Source: an uncultured Bacilli bacterium (lineage in GTDB: Bacteria; Bacillota_I; Bacilli_A; RF39; UBA660). From it: DNA of 33,182 nt. Of this stretch, positions 25,501 through 31,945 are shown one piece after another; positions within the stretch are counted from its first letter, which is position 1, and each line of letters begins with the position of its first letter. Under the pieces are notes generated by a model. It saw nothing but the letters and a program-made list of their open reading frames with translations. It was not told the DNA's origin and searched no databases. The stretch covers positions 1 to 33,182 of the forward strand of contig CALVRI010000012.1 of assembly GCA_944358525.1 (NCBI GenBank), in the 5' to 3' direction. Both the position numbers and the translations under genes were made by a program.

Positions 25501-26060
25501 GTTTTAATAACAACAAATATGTGACTATTAGAAACAATTATAATTATGATGATAGCCCAATCGAATTTATTATTCGTGATGAAAAGCTAGCCGATAAAAC
25601 AGTTGGAAGCTATTATAACCAATTTGATAATTATATAGATTTTAATTTCACTAATGATAATAAGTTGCACTTAAGAGGAATGTCATACTCTTATGGAATG
25701 AATTTATCTAGTAGTACAAATGTTACAAGAAAGATAATTTTTGAAAACCAAGAAACATACGAAACATATATTAAAGATTTAGGTTCTGTAACTAATGGTG
25801 ATTATAGCGCACCTCTTCCAGTAAGTGATGGATTAGACAAGACAAGAGCTTGGTATGATAATAATCTTGATATATCTGATATTCCAAAAGGAAATTATAC
25901 AATTTATATAACTACAAGTGCTAATGTTACAGATATATCAGAATTCACTGAAAAACTAGGTAGAACACTTGATGATGTTAAAGCAACTATTAATGGAAAA
26001 AAATACAGTTTTAACATTAATTTTTCTAAAAATAGTAGAATTGAAATGAAAGTTGAATAA
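22533..26060 (+). CDS. Secreted multidomain N-acetylglucosaminidase (autolysin-like)
   Basis: A 1175-residue secreted peptidoglycan hydrolase. A signal peptide covers residues 1-27 (ending VEAAS). An SH3b-like domain lies at about 153-225 (LGIRIRKTPSLKGSVITQVG). The glucosaminidase domain is at about 312-466, with STAMNESANGTSKIA and Glu369 as the likely catalytic acid, plus YYGGHYGNKSS. A second SH3-like region precedes four DUF5011-type Ig-like repeats (about 556-862), each with DxxFxPLDGVxAxD and YxVTYxVxD. The end holds two related domains of about 115 residues that I do not recognise (about 870-985 and 1031-1150). There is no wall-anchoring signal. I start at ATG 22533 because AGGAGGG (22518-22524) is too near ATG 22527. 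The likely role is cell separation or wall turnover. Confidence 0.88.
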   Translation: MKKGYKAIFVIMFFILGFIPFHKVEAASTYTVEMVANQTGNKVVGTYNSYSAALNAMNAQNSTSSSVATIYRNGVPVDSKYAIFKFKPGKIYNLYTSATGSAYTYIHGSYGTDAALLGYSDNGRVKVMISGYTGWTEISNGVVTPISLMGINGNMINVPGGLGIRIRKTPSLKGSVITQVGTTSNFSYTETRQADGYTWYKISYNGSEAWIAKTDSVTVLTGSNSLGTYYNHYGPTGNLIHHFTYYNGSGYGDTFTNLGTAPSFLTKDVRYYSFDGIYFYSSVTSMLDDYRAGKYSGSVNYNSPYYAYYVYLPSHSVTGYTASDLDNIIASKGYNASTSKMYGTGQYFKEAEATYGQNALMMFSTAMNESANGTSKIAMDKNNLFGYGASDSNPYDGAYSYDSPRDSIMDYAKRTGSNYSLVTGAYYYGGHYGNKSSGRNVKYASDPYWGEKQASNSFLSDLDYGGKDFNSSTIGVTNKSFANVWVFDKPERSDAAHRYSLKNPNTNALVYDVSVNVVDKVLGANNEWFYKVYTDLPTSENLLYGYVLANEVNVSNNQPVITASDKTIKEGDVFNPLDGVSASDVENGNLTSRITYESDVKPEKEGTYHVTYTVVDNSNFHASKTITVKVISAELPIITAEDKEVKQFEEFDYMDGVSAKAHDGTDLTDDITYEETVNTDIADTYEVTYKVKDAKGKEASKTINVTVIPNEKPVINASDKEIYLNSDFDPLEGVTASDAEDGPIEKIEYKGEVKTDEVGDYKVTYIVTDKNGQKTEKTITVKVIVNQLPVINAYDKTVYLNSDFDPLDGVTAYDPEDGTITKINVDLNEVKTNELGQYKVTYSVTDSYEQTVTKTITVTVSEKVLEEKEGLFYIGYLSNINGKLELKGYNTIKGIDNDLNQKIEYKITLKNVDNGKTYEQYATRITDDKDIPFDVYSSDGKNYKYSWFTFDFDLSGLPAGNYTASIMSIGEDYYSENVINNKTNSTQITSFNNNKYVTIRNNYNYDDSPIEFIIRDEKLADKTVGSYYNQFDNYIDFNFTNDNKLHLRGMSYSYGMNLSSSTNVTRKIIFENQETYETYIKDLGSVTNGDYSAPLPVSDGLDKTRAWYDNNLDISDIPKGNYTIYITTSANVTDISEFTEKLGRTLDDVKATINGKKYSFNINFSKNSRIEMKVE

Positions 26061-26087
26061 ATCGCAGATTATTTTCTGCGATTTTTA
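26059..26087 (+). terminator. Terminator after the glucosaminidase gene
   Basis: ATCGCAGA (26061-26068) pairs with TCTGCGAT (26075-26082) around TTATTT, with AA/TT closing pairs and a T-run. The stop codon TAA touches the stem. Confidence 0.9.
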
Positions 26088-26130
26088 AATGCATACAAAG
26101 TTTACAAAAAAGTATGACTTTCCTATTATA

Positions 26131-26193
26131 TGAAAAAATTGGAAATGTTCAGGCACAAGTAGAAAACTTCTGCATCTATGAAACATCTCCAAC
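26131..26193 (-). ncRNA. Candidate small RNA, about 60 bases
   Basis: On the minus strand a promoter (26228-26200) predicts a start at about 26193. The transcript opens at once into a long hairpin: TTGGAGATGTT (26192-26182) pairs with AACATTTCCAA (26149-26139), 11 positions with one mismatch, and a smaller internal hairpin sits between. Directly after the stem comes ATTTTTTC, a terminator tail. Promoter, folded RNA and U-tract fit tightly in about 100 bases, with no open frame. I do not recognise the RNA class. It lies between the glucosaminidase terminator and the PASTA gene terminator, so it is not an end of either gene. Confidence 0.5.
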
Positions 26194-26199
26194 AAACTA

Positions 26200-26228
26200 A
26201 TTATAACAAAAAGTTTTGCTAATTACAA
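26200..26228 (-). promoter_or_regulatory. Promoter of the candidate small RNA
   Basis: On the minus strand, TTGTAA (26228-26223), a 17-base spacer and TATAAT (26205-26200), with TG one base before the -10. No protein gene begins downstream on this strand before the hairpin. Confidence 0.6.
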
Positions 26229-26250
26229 TAGTTTCAAAAAACTTATTTAT

Positions 26251-26291
26251 AAAATTCAAAAAAAGATAACTCAAATTATTGAATTATCTTT
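26251..26291 (-). terminator. Terminator of the PASTA gene
   Basis: On the minus strand, bases 26291-26279 pair with 26274-26262 with one mismatch, followed by TTTTTT (26261 downwards). It starts at the last base of the stop codon. Confidence 0.8.
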
Positions 26292-28345
26292 TATTTATTA
26301 ACGATTGTTATCTTTATAGTATCGCAGCTTGAAACCATTGAACCAGGTGTATGACTATAACTACATACAGCACCATTACTTGCATTACCATTCGGACAAC
26401 TTGTTACATAATCACATTCAATATTCAATTTACTATTATTTGCAGTATTTTTCATAATCGAACAAGTCTCACCACCATTACTTCCAGCTCCTCCAGCAGT
26501 AAATTTATAAGTATTACAAGTAGGGGTGGATGGAGTAGTTGTTCCACCAGAACTTCCACCTGATGAACCAGAATTATTTGAAGAGCCACTAGATGGTCTA
26601 GAAGATGAACTAGAGCTAGATGTTTTATTTGAATTGCTAGTTGTCTTTTTATCAGTAGCAATAGTTATAGTGATTGTATCTCCTTTTGGAATTTGTGTTC
26701 CTTCTGCAATACTTTGATTAATAACTTTTCCTGATGATTTTGTAGAATATTCTTCTTTGAATGTACAATTAATACCTAAATTATCACATTCTTTTTTAGC
26801 TTCAGATTTAGTCATTCCATTAAAGTTTGGAACAGTTACAGCAGTTCCTTTAGAAACGTATACTGTAATGGTTTCTTCTAAATTAATATTTGCTCCTTCT
26901 TCGATAGAAGTTTTAATAATTTTATCTTTTTCAAATTCATCATTAAATTCTTCTTTTATTTCATATTTGATACCATTTGTATCAGCCCAGCTCTTAAAGT
27001 CATTTATATTATCAAATTTTTTCATAACTAGTGGGCCTTTAGAAAATGTAACATCAACAGTTGTTCCTTCTTCAATTATATCTCCTTCTTTATAATTACT
27101 TTCAATTACACGGCCAGATTTAATTTCGTTATCATATTTATCTGAATAATTGATTTGTAAATTATTTTCAACCATCCATTTTGTAACATAAGCCATTGTT
27201 TTATTTTTTAAATCGGGAACTTTTATTTCTTTACCTTTAGAAATAGTTAAAGTAACTGAGTCATCTGGATTTACAGTTGTTCCTTTTTTAGGATTACTGC
27301 TTATTACATGATCTTTTTCTATATCATCTGAAAATTCATATTTTAATTCATATAAAATTCCATTACGGCCTAAATAAACTTCGGCATTTAATAAACTTTC
27401 GTTTTTTAAGTCTTTTAATTTAATAGGGGATAGAGCAGCTTTATCTCCTAAAGATACTGTAAATATAATTGGATCATTTCTTTTTATTGTTCCTGTTTTA
27501 TTTTGTGATATTACTGTATCTTTTTTAACACTTGTATTTTCTTCAAAGTTAATAGTAACACTATTTAAGAAATTTTCATTAATAAAATCTAAAACATCAT
27601 CGACATTCCATCCTGTCATATCGGCTAGAATTACATCTTTATTATAGTCTGGGCCATTAGAAACAACAAATTCAACATTGTCTATATTTTTAGTTAAAGT
27701 TTCTGGTTTTTTACTTTGACTTATTACACTATATTTTTGAGTAGTATCACTATATTCAAAGTTTTGATCTGTTTTAACATTGTTTTCTTCAGTCCAGTTA
27801 ATTGCTTTAGTTAAATTTTCACTTTCAAAATTTGGTAAATAGCTTTGGGTTGGTAAACTAATTATATCTGTCATATATAGACCATTAAAAGCTATAGCTC
27901 CAAGAACAATTAGTGTTGTAACAATAGTTGGAGCAGATTTATTTTTGAAAAATGATTTTTTAAAACTAATTAAAAAGCATGTCATAATTATTAGAAGGAA
28001 AAAGGCATTGATGATTTGATAAATTTGATTTATTTGATTTGCTGAATCAACAATTAAATAAATGAAAACAGCAATCGTAATAACATAGGTTAATGAAAGA
28101 AACATGTTAGCGGCTTTTGGCTTTTTTATTTCTTCTTTAGTATTATCAAATTCTTGTCTTCTTTGTTTTTTAGGATTTTTATAAACATTTTTCTTTCCAT
28201 CGTTAAAGATAATATTTTTAAGTTCAGCTCTTTTTTCTTCTAATTCTTTTTCCTTTTGAGTTTGTTTATTTTTGAGTTCTTCTTCAAACTTTTTTCTTTC
28301 AGTTCTAGATGTATATGATGTATTATTAAAATCTTTATTTTCCAT
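26291..28345 (-). CDS. PASTA-repeat membrane protein without kinase domain
   Basis: A 684-residue protein. Residues 1-80 form a charged, coiled-coil-like cytosolic region (KKFEEELKNKQTQKEKELEE). Three hydrophobic helices follow at about 82-102, 106-128 and 139-160. The outer part has six PASTA-like repeats (about 165-590) with endings such as VTLTISKGK, VDVTFSKGP and ITVYVSKGT. After a Ser/Gly-rich linker, the last 75 residues carry six cysteines and no similarity I know. PASTA domains bind muropeptides or lipid II and normally sit on PrkC-type kinases or on PBP2x; here neither a kinase nor a transpeptidase domain is present. AGGTGA precedes the ATG. It is a likely wall-sensing or scaffold protein. 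Confidence 0.85.
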   Translation of the reverse strand: MENKDFNNTSYTSRTERKKFEEELKNKQTQKEKELEEKRAELKNIIFNDGKKNVYKNPKKQRRQEFDNTKEEIKKPKAANMFLSLTYVITIAVFIYLIVDSANQINQIYQIINAFFLLIIMTCFLISFKKSFFKNKSAPTIVTTLIVLGAIAFNGLYMTDIISLPTQSYLPNFESENLTKAINWTEENNVKTDQNFEYSDTTQKYSVISQSKKPETLTKNIDNVEFVVSNGPDYNKDVILADMTGWNVDDVLDFINENFLNSVTINFEENTSVKKDTVISQNKTGTIKRNDPIIFTVSLGDKAALSPIKLKDLKNESLLNAEVYLGRNGILYELKYEFSDDIEKDHVISSNPKKGTTVNPDDSVTLTISKGKEIKVPDLKNKTMAYVTKWMVENNLQINYSDKYDNEIKSGRVIESNYKEGDIIEEGTTVDVTFSKGPLVMKKFDNINDFKSWADTNGIKYEIKEEFNDEFEKDKIIKTSIEEGANINLEETITVYVSKGTAVTVPNFNGMTKSEAKKECDNLGINCTFKEEYSTKSSGKVINQSIAEGTQIPKGDTITITIATDKKTTSNSNKTSSSSSSSRPSSGSSNNSGSSGGSSGGTTTPSTPTCNTYKFTAGGAGSNGGETCSIMKNTANNSKLNIECDYVTSCPNGNASNGAVCSYSHTPGSMVSSCDTIKITIVNK

Positions 28346-28361
28346 ATTATCACCTATAATA

Positions 28362-28367
28362 ATTATA
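28362..28367 (-). promoter_or_regulatory. Possible -10 of the PASTA gene
   Basis: On the minus strand TATAAT (28367-28362) lies about seven bases before the AGGTGA ribosome binding site (28355-28350), again placing the +1 near the ribosome binding site. No convincing -35 is seen 16-18 bases upstream. Confidence 0.4.
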
Positions 28368-28432
28368 CCTTAAAAGGTGAATAAATAATATATTGTAAAG
28401 TGTTTTTAACTGTTATTTTACTTATACTTTAC

Positions 28433-28461
28433 AAAAGAAAAAAGAATGCAAAAGGCATTCT
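28433..28461 (-). terminator. Terminator of the hydrolase gene
   Basis: On the minus strand, AGAATGC (28461-28455) pairs with GCATTCT (28449-28443), followed by TTTTTCTTTT. The first base of the stem is the last base of the TGA stop codon. Confidence 0.85.
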
Positions 28462-29108
28462 CATCTTAAATGATTTTTAATTAAACTCATAGTTTTACTT
28501 CCATGATCAATACTTGTTAATGGATTATGTAATTTTGAATTAATAATTTCAATCTCTACGTTATCTTTTCTATTGGCTAAGCGGTGTAGATATTCTTTTG
28601 GTATAAAAATATCATCTTTAGAATATATAATTAAAATTGGAACATTAACTCTTTCAAGAGCTAAAGTGGCCCATGGTTTGGTTCTATTAAATAAAATGAT
28701 TGATTTGGCAGTTTCTCCGCTAATTTTTTTACTTTTTTCTCCAAAAGGTCTTTGAATAGAAGGATGAGTTTTTGCTTCTTCAATTATTCTTTTTTCTTTT
28801 TTAGAATATTCTCCAAACTCTGGTGAAATTAAAACCATTTTTTTTACTTTAGAGGATTTTTCGGCATTTAATATTCCTAAATTACATCCCATAGAATGAC
28901 AAATAATGTTTACATCTTGTCCTATAGGGTTGCTTCTTCTAACTTCATCATCAATGGCTGCATTTAATTTTTTTTTTGAAAAAAGAGGTAGGCCTTCATA
29001 ACTATAAAAAACATTTGTAAATCTTAAATCATTTTCTTTAAACATACTTCTAATTTTTTCTAATTCTTGATTATCAGTAGATAATCCTTTGAAATATAAA
29101 TTATTCAT
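28461..29108 (-). CDS. Small alpha/beta hydrolase
   Basis: A 215-residue soluble hydrolase of the alpha/beta fold. Ser72, in the nucleophile elbow ICHSMGCN, is the likely nucleophile. Asp166, in PILIIYSKDDIFIP, fits the acid, and His194 in SKLHNPL or His202 in DHGSK fits the base. The protein starts MNNLYFKGLS, without a signal peptide, so it is cytosolic. The short lid region contains HPSIQRPFGEK. The ribosome binding site GGAAAGGA is upstream. The substrate is unknown; esterase, lipase-like or thioesterase activity are all possible. The gene is monocistronic, and its promoter region is covered by a large inverted repeat. Confidence 0.8.
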   Translation of the reverse strand: MNNLYFKGLSTDNQELEKIRSMFKENDLRFTNVFYSYEGLPLFSKKKLNAAIDDEVRRSNPIGQDVNIICHSMGCNLGILNAEKSSKVKKMVLISPEFGEYSKKEKRIIEEAKTHPSIQRPFGEKSKKISGETAKSIILFNRTKPWATLALERVNVPILIIYSKDDIFIPKEYLHRLANRKDNVEIEIINSKLHNPLTSIDHGSKTMSLIKNHLR

Positions 29109-29139
29109 TTTATCATATCCTTTCCTATTAAGTTATTCC

Positions 29140-29189
29140 ATTATAACACATATATGATATTATGAATAAAAATAATATCATATATGTGT
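29140..29189 (-). promoter_or_regulatory. Hydrolase promoter with a 17-bp perfect inverted repeat
   Basis: ACACATATATGATATTA (29146-29162) is exactly repeated in inverse at 29173-29189, with a 10-base spacer. On the minus strand the extended -10 TGTTATAAT includes TATAAT at 29145-29140, immediately outside the repeat, so the repeat covers the spacer and -35 region. There is no U-tract, so it is not a terminator. It could be an operator, a cruciform or a remnant of a small mobile repeat. Confidence 0.65.
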
Positions 29190-29237
29190 AAATATAAAAT
29201 CTGAACTATAAGATAGCTATGAATTTATACAAAAATC

Positions 29238-29246
29238 TGATATAAT
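29238..29246 (+). promoter_or_regulatory. Extended -10 promoter of the GH25 gene
   Basis: TGATATAAT at 29238-29246, with a weak TATGAA (29218-29223) at the -35 position. The ribosome binding site GGAGGGG is at 29261-29267. Confidence 0.65.
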
Positions 29247-29273
29247 ATTTTTGAAAACATGGAGGGGTATTCA

Positions 29274-31808
29274 ATGAACAAGAAAATTTTATATTGCTTA
29301 TTTTTTGTTATGACTTTTTTCGCATTTACTTTTGATGTAGATGCAGCCACATTAAAAGAAGGAGTTTATACAATCAAAAGTGCTTTAGGTACTAATATGG
29401 TAATTGACGTAGATAATGCTGGAACACGTAATAAAACCAATGTACAACTTTATTCTAGCAATGGAACAACTGCTCAAAAATGGTATGTAAAGCCAATTGA
29501 AGATGGATATTATGAAATTACAACCATGCTTGATAATAATTTGTCTCTAGATGTAGATAATGCCGGTAAAACCAATAAAACTAATGTACAAATATATACT
29601 AAAAATAATACTAATGCTCAAAAGTGGTATATAAAAGATGCTGGTGGAGGGTATTACAACATCATTTCAAAATGTAATGGTTTATATGTCGATGTAGATA
29701 ATGCTGGAACACGTAATAAAACTAACATTCAAATGTGGAATGGTAATGGAACCAATGCTCAAAAGTTTAGATTTGTTGAAGATTTAGTTGGTCAGCAAAG
29801 TTTAGAGGATGGAATTTATAAAATTTCTAGTTCTGTTGATTCTACAAAATCATTGAGTGTAAAAGGCGATGCTAACCAAAATGCTAAGATTGTTTTAGGC
29901 AATAGCGACAATTCTTTATCTCAAATGTGGAGAGTTAAATATTTAGGAAATGGTTATTATACAATAACTTCATTTGCTAATGAATGGATGGCACTAGATG
30001 TTACGGGAGGAAGTGCAGCTAGTGGAACCGATTTACAATTGTATCCAAGTAATGGAACCAACGCTCAAAAATGGATAATTAAAGAGGAAGATGGATATTA
30101 TAGTTTAATTTCGGCTTTGGATCACATGTATGCTGATATTGAAAACGGTGATATTAAAAACGGAACAAACATTCAAATTTACCAAACTAATGGAACTAAT
30201 GCTCAAAAATTTACTTTTACAAAAGTTGAAGAGCCTAAAATAGCAAATGGTTATTATACCCTTAATAGTGCTTTGGATAATAATAAAGTAGTTGATGCAA
30301 ATTCTATGATTGCAATCAATAGTATTCAAACAATTTTAAATGAAAATAATAATATGAACTCTCAAAAATGGTATATTGAATATATCGCAGATGGATACTA
30401 TTCAATAAAATCAGCAATCGATAATAATTTTGTTTTAGATGTTAGAAATAATGATAAAGTTAATAAAACAAAAGTTCAAATTTATTCTTCAAATGGAAGT
30501 GAAGCTCAAAAATGGTATATAAAAGATGCTGGAGACGGATATTATTATATAATTGCAAAAGGTAGTTATAAATATTTAGACATCGATAATGGAAATTCAG
30601 CAAACGGAACCAACGTTCAAATTTATACAGGTAATAAAAGCAATGCTCAAAAATTTAAGTTAACTCCAGCCACCATGAATGAAGATGATACTCTTGTTCA
30701 AAATTATGAAGAAGGATATTATACAATTAATACAAAATTAAATAGTAATAAAGTATTAGATGTTGATAATGCTAAAAAAGCAAATGGAACCAACGTCCAA
30801 CTTTATCAAAGTAATAATTCAGTTGCGCAAATATGGTATTTAAAAAAATTAGATAATGGATATTATGCTATTTTAAGTTCGATGAATCCAGAAGTTGCTT
30901 TAACAGCTGCCAGTGGAAATAGGACAAACGGTGTAAATGTTCAAATATCAAAATATGCGGATTTAGATACACAAAAATGGGCTATTAAAAATGTTGGAAG
31001 TGATTATGTCGTTATTTCATCTAAAGCAAATGGCTTAAATATTGATGTATTTAATGGAAATACAGTAAATGGAACAAACATACAGCTATATCAAAATAAT
31101 TTGTCTAATGCCCAATTCTTTAAAATTCAAAAATTTGAAGGACAAAAAGTTTATACTGGTATCGATGTTTCTCATCACCAGAATACTATAGATTGGTCTA
31201 CAGTTGCTCAATCAGATATTGGTTTTGTTATAATTAGAGCAGGTTATGGAGGAAACTGGACTGATCAAGATGATAGAGAGTTTTTAAATAATGTTAAAGC
31301 CTGTGAAGAGTATAATATTCCATATGGTTTATATTTGTACTCTTACGCAAGCGAAATAGATAATGATGATTCTAGTGCTCAAAATGAAGCTAGACATATG
31401 CTAAGATTGATTGATCAAATAGAACAATATAATTATTCACCTAATTTAGGAACAAAAGTATTCATTGATATGGAAGATAGTAGTGTTGTTAATGCTGGAA
31501 AAGAACAATTAACAAGCGTCTCTGATACATTCTGTTCACAAATTGAAGCAAATGGTTATACTTGTGGTATATATGCAAATAAAACATGGCTCACTAATCA
31601 TTTAAATACCCAAGAATTAGTTAAAAAATATGATATTTGGCTTGCCGAATGGCTACTAGTACCTAGTCCAAGTTTTGGATATGCTAAAAGTCAAAAACCA
31701 ACTTATAATTTAACCCCTTATAAATTCTGGCAGTTTGCTTCAGACGGAAAATTAAGTGGAATAAACGGAAATGTTGATTTTGATTTAGGTTATGATATTT
31801 TCGATTAG
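29274..31808 (+). CDS. Secreted GH25 lysozyme with twelve ricin-type lectin units
   Basis: An 844-residue secreted muramidase. A signal peptide covers residues 1-25 (ending VDAA). Residues 28-622 hold twelve QxW-type units of about 48 residues, each like DGYYxIxSxLDNNxxLDVDN, TNVQLY and NAQKW. These make four beta-trefoil ricin-B lectin domains in tandem. From about 628 to the end lies a glycoside hydrolase family 25 domain: TGIDVSHHQNTIDW with one catalytic Asp, VIIRAGYGG, KVFIDMEDSS with the DxE pair, GIYANKTWL and FWQFASDG, ending NVDFDLGYDIFD. GH25 enzymes cut the MurNAc-GlcNAc bond of peptidoglycan; the lectin part may bind wall or host glycans. The start is ATG 29274, placed by GGAGGGG six bases upstream. 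There is no sortase signal. Confidence 0.92.
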   Translation: MNKKILYCLFFVMTFFAFTFDVDAATLKEGVYTIKSALGTNMVIDVDNAGTRNKTNVQLYSSNGTTAQKWYVKPIEDGYYEITTMLDNNLSLDVDNAGKTNKTNVQIYTKNNTNAQKWYIKDAGGGYYNIISKCNGLYVDVDNAGTRNKTNIQMWNGNGTNAQKFRFVEDLVGQQSLEDGIYKISSSVDSTKSLSVKGDANQNAKIVLGNSDNSLSQMWRVKYLGNGYYTITSFANEWMALDVTGGSAASGTDLQLYPSNGTNAQKWIIKEEDGYYSLISALDHMYADIENGDIKNGTNIQIYQTNGTNAQKFTFTKVEEPKIANGYYTLNSALDNNKVVDANSMIAINSIQTILNENNNMNSQKWYIEYIADGYYSIKSAIDNNFVLDVRNNDKVNKTKVQIYSSNGSEAQKWYIKDAGDGYYYIIAKGSYKYLDIDNGNSANGTNVQIYTGNKSNAQKFKLTPATMNEDDTLVQNYEEGYYTINTKLNSNKVLDVDNAKKANGTNVQLYQSNNSVAQIWYLKKLDNGYYAILSSMNPEVALTAASGNRTNGVNVQISKYADLDTQKWAIKNVGSDYVVISSKANGLNIDVFNGNTVNGTNIQLYQNNLSNAQFFKIQKFEGQKVYTGIDVSHHQNTIDWSTVAQSDIGFVIIRAGYGGNWTDQDDREFLNNVKACEEYNIPYGLYLYSYASEIDNDDSSAQNEARHMLRLIDQIEQYNYSPNLGTKVFIDMEDSSVVNAGKEQLTSVSDTFCSQIEANGYTCGIYANKTWLTNHLNTQELVKKYDIWLAEWLLVPSPSFGYAKSQKPTYNLTPYKFWQFASDGKLSGINGNVDFDLGYDIFD

Positions 31809-31837
31809 AACAAATAAACATTTATTTGCTCTTTTTT
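31807..31837 (+). terminator. Terminator after the GH25 gene
   Basis: AGA-A-CAAATAAA pairs with TTTATTTG-C-TCT (31807-31832), 11 pairs around one mismatch, followed by TTTTTT. It begins inside the stop codon. Confidence 0.85.
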
Positions 31838-31891
31838 GTGTCAATAATTATAAGCAAAACACATTCTTGCAAAGAAATTATACAGTGTTTA

Positions 31892-31920
31892 TTGATAAAA
31901 TAAATTGTTTTTGCTATACT
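31892..31920 (+). promoter_or_regulatory. Promoter of the glycosyltransferase gene
   Basis: TTGATA (31892-31897), a 17-base spacer and TATACT (31915-31920). Immediately upstream, AAACAC (31857-31862) and GTGTTT (31885-31890) form a spaced inverted repeat of unclear meaning. Confidence 0.75.
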
Positions 31921-31945
31921 TATTTCTAGAAGGTGAGAGTATATT

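Noticed and set aside
26131..26193. Fluoride (crcB) riboswitch, suggested by GGAGATG followed by TTTC at the RNA start
   Set aside because: The expected GG-GATGG-TTC-CC hairpin and pseudoknot partners are absent, and no transporter gene follows.
26351..27095. Plus-strand ORFs inside the PASTA gene
   Set aside because: Low-complexity shadows (Thr/Ile- and Glu/Leu-rich) of the Ser/Gly linker and repeats on the minus strand, without ribosome binding sites.
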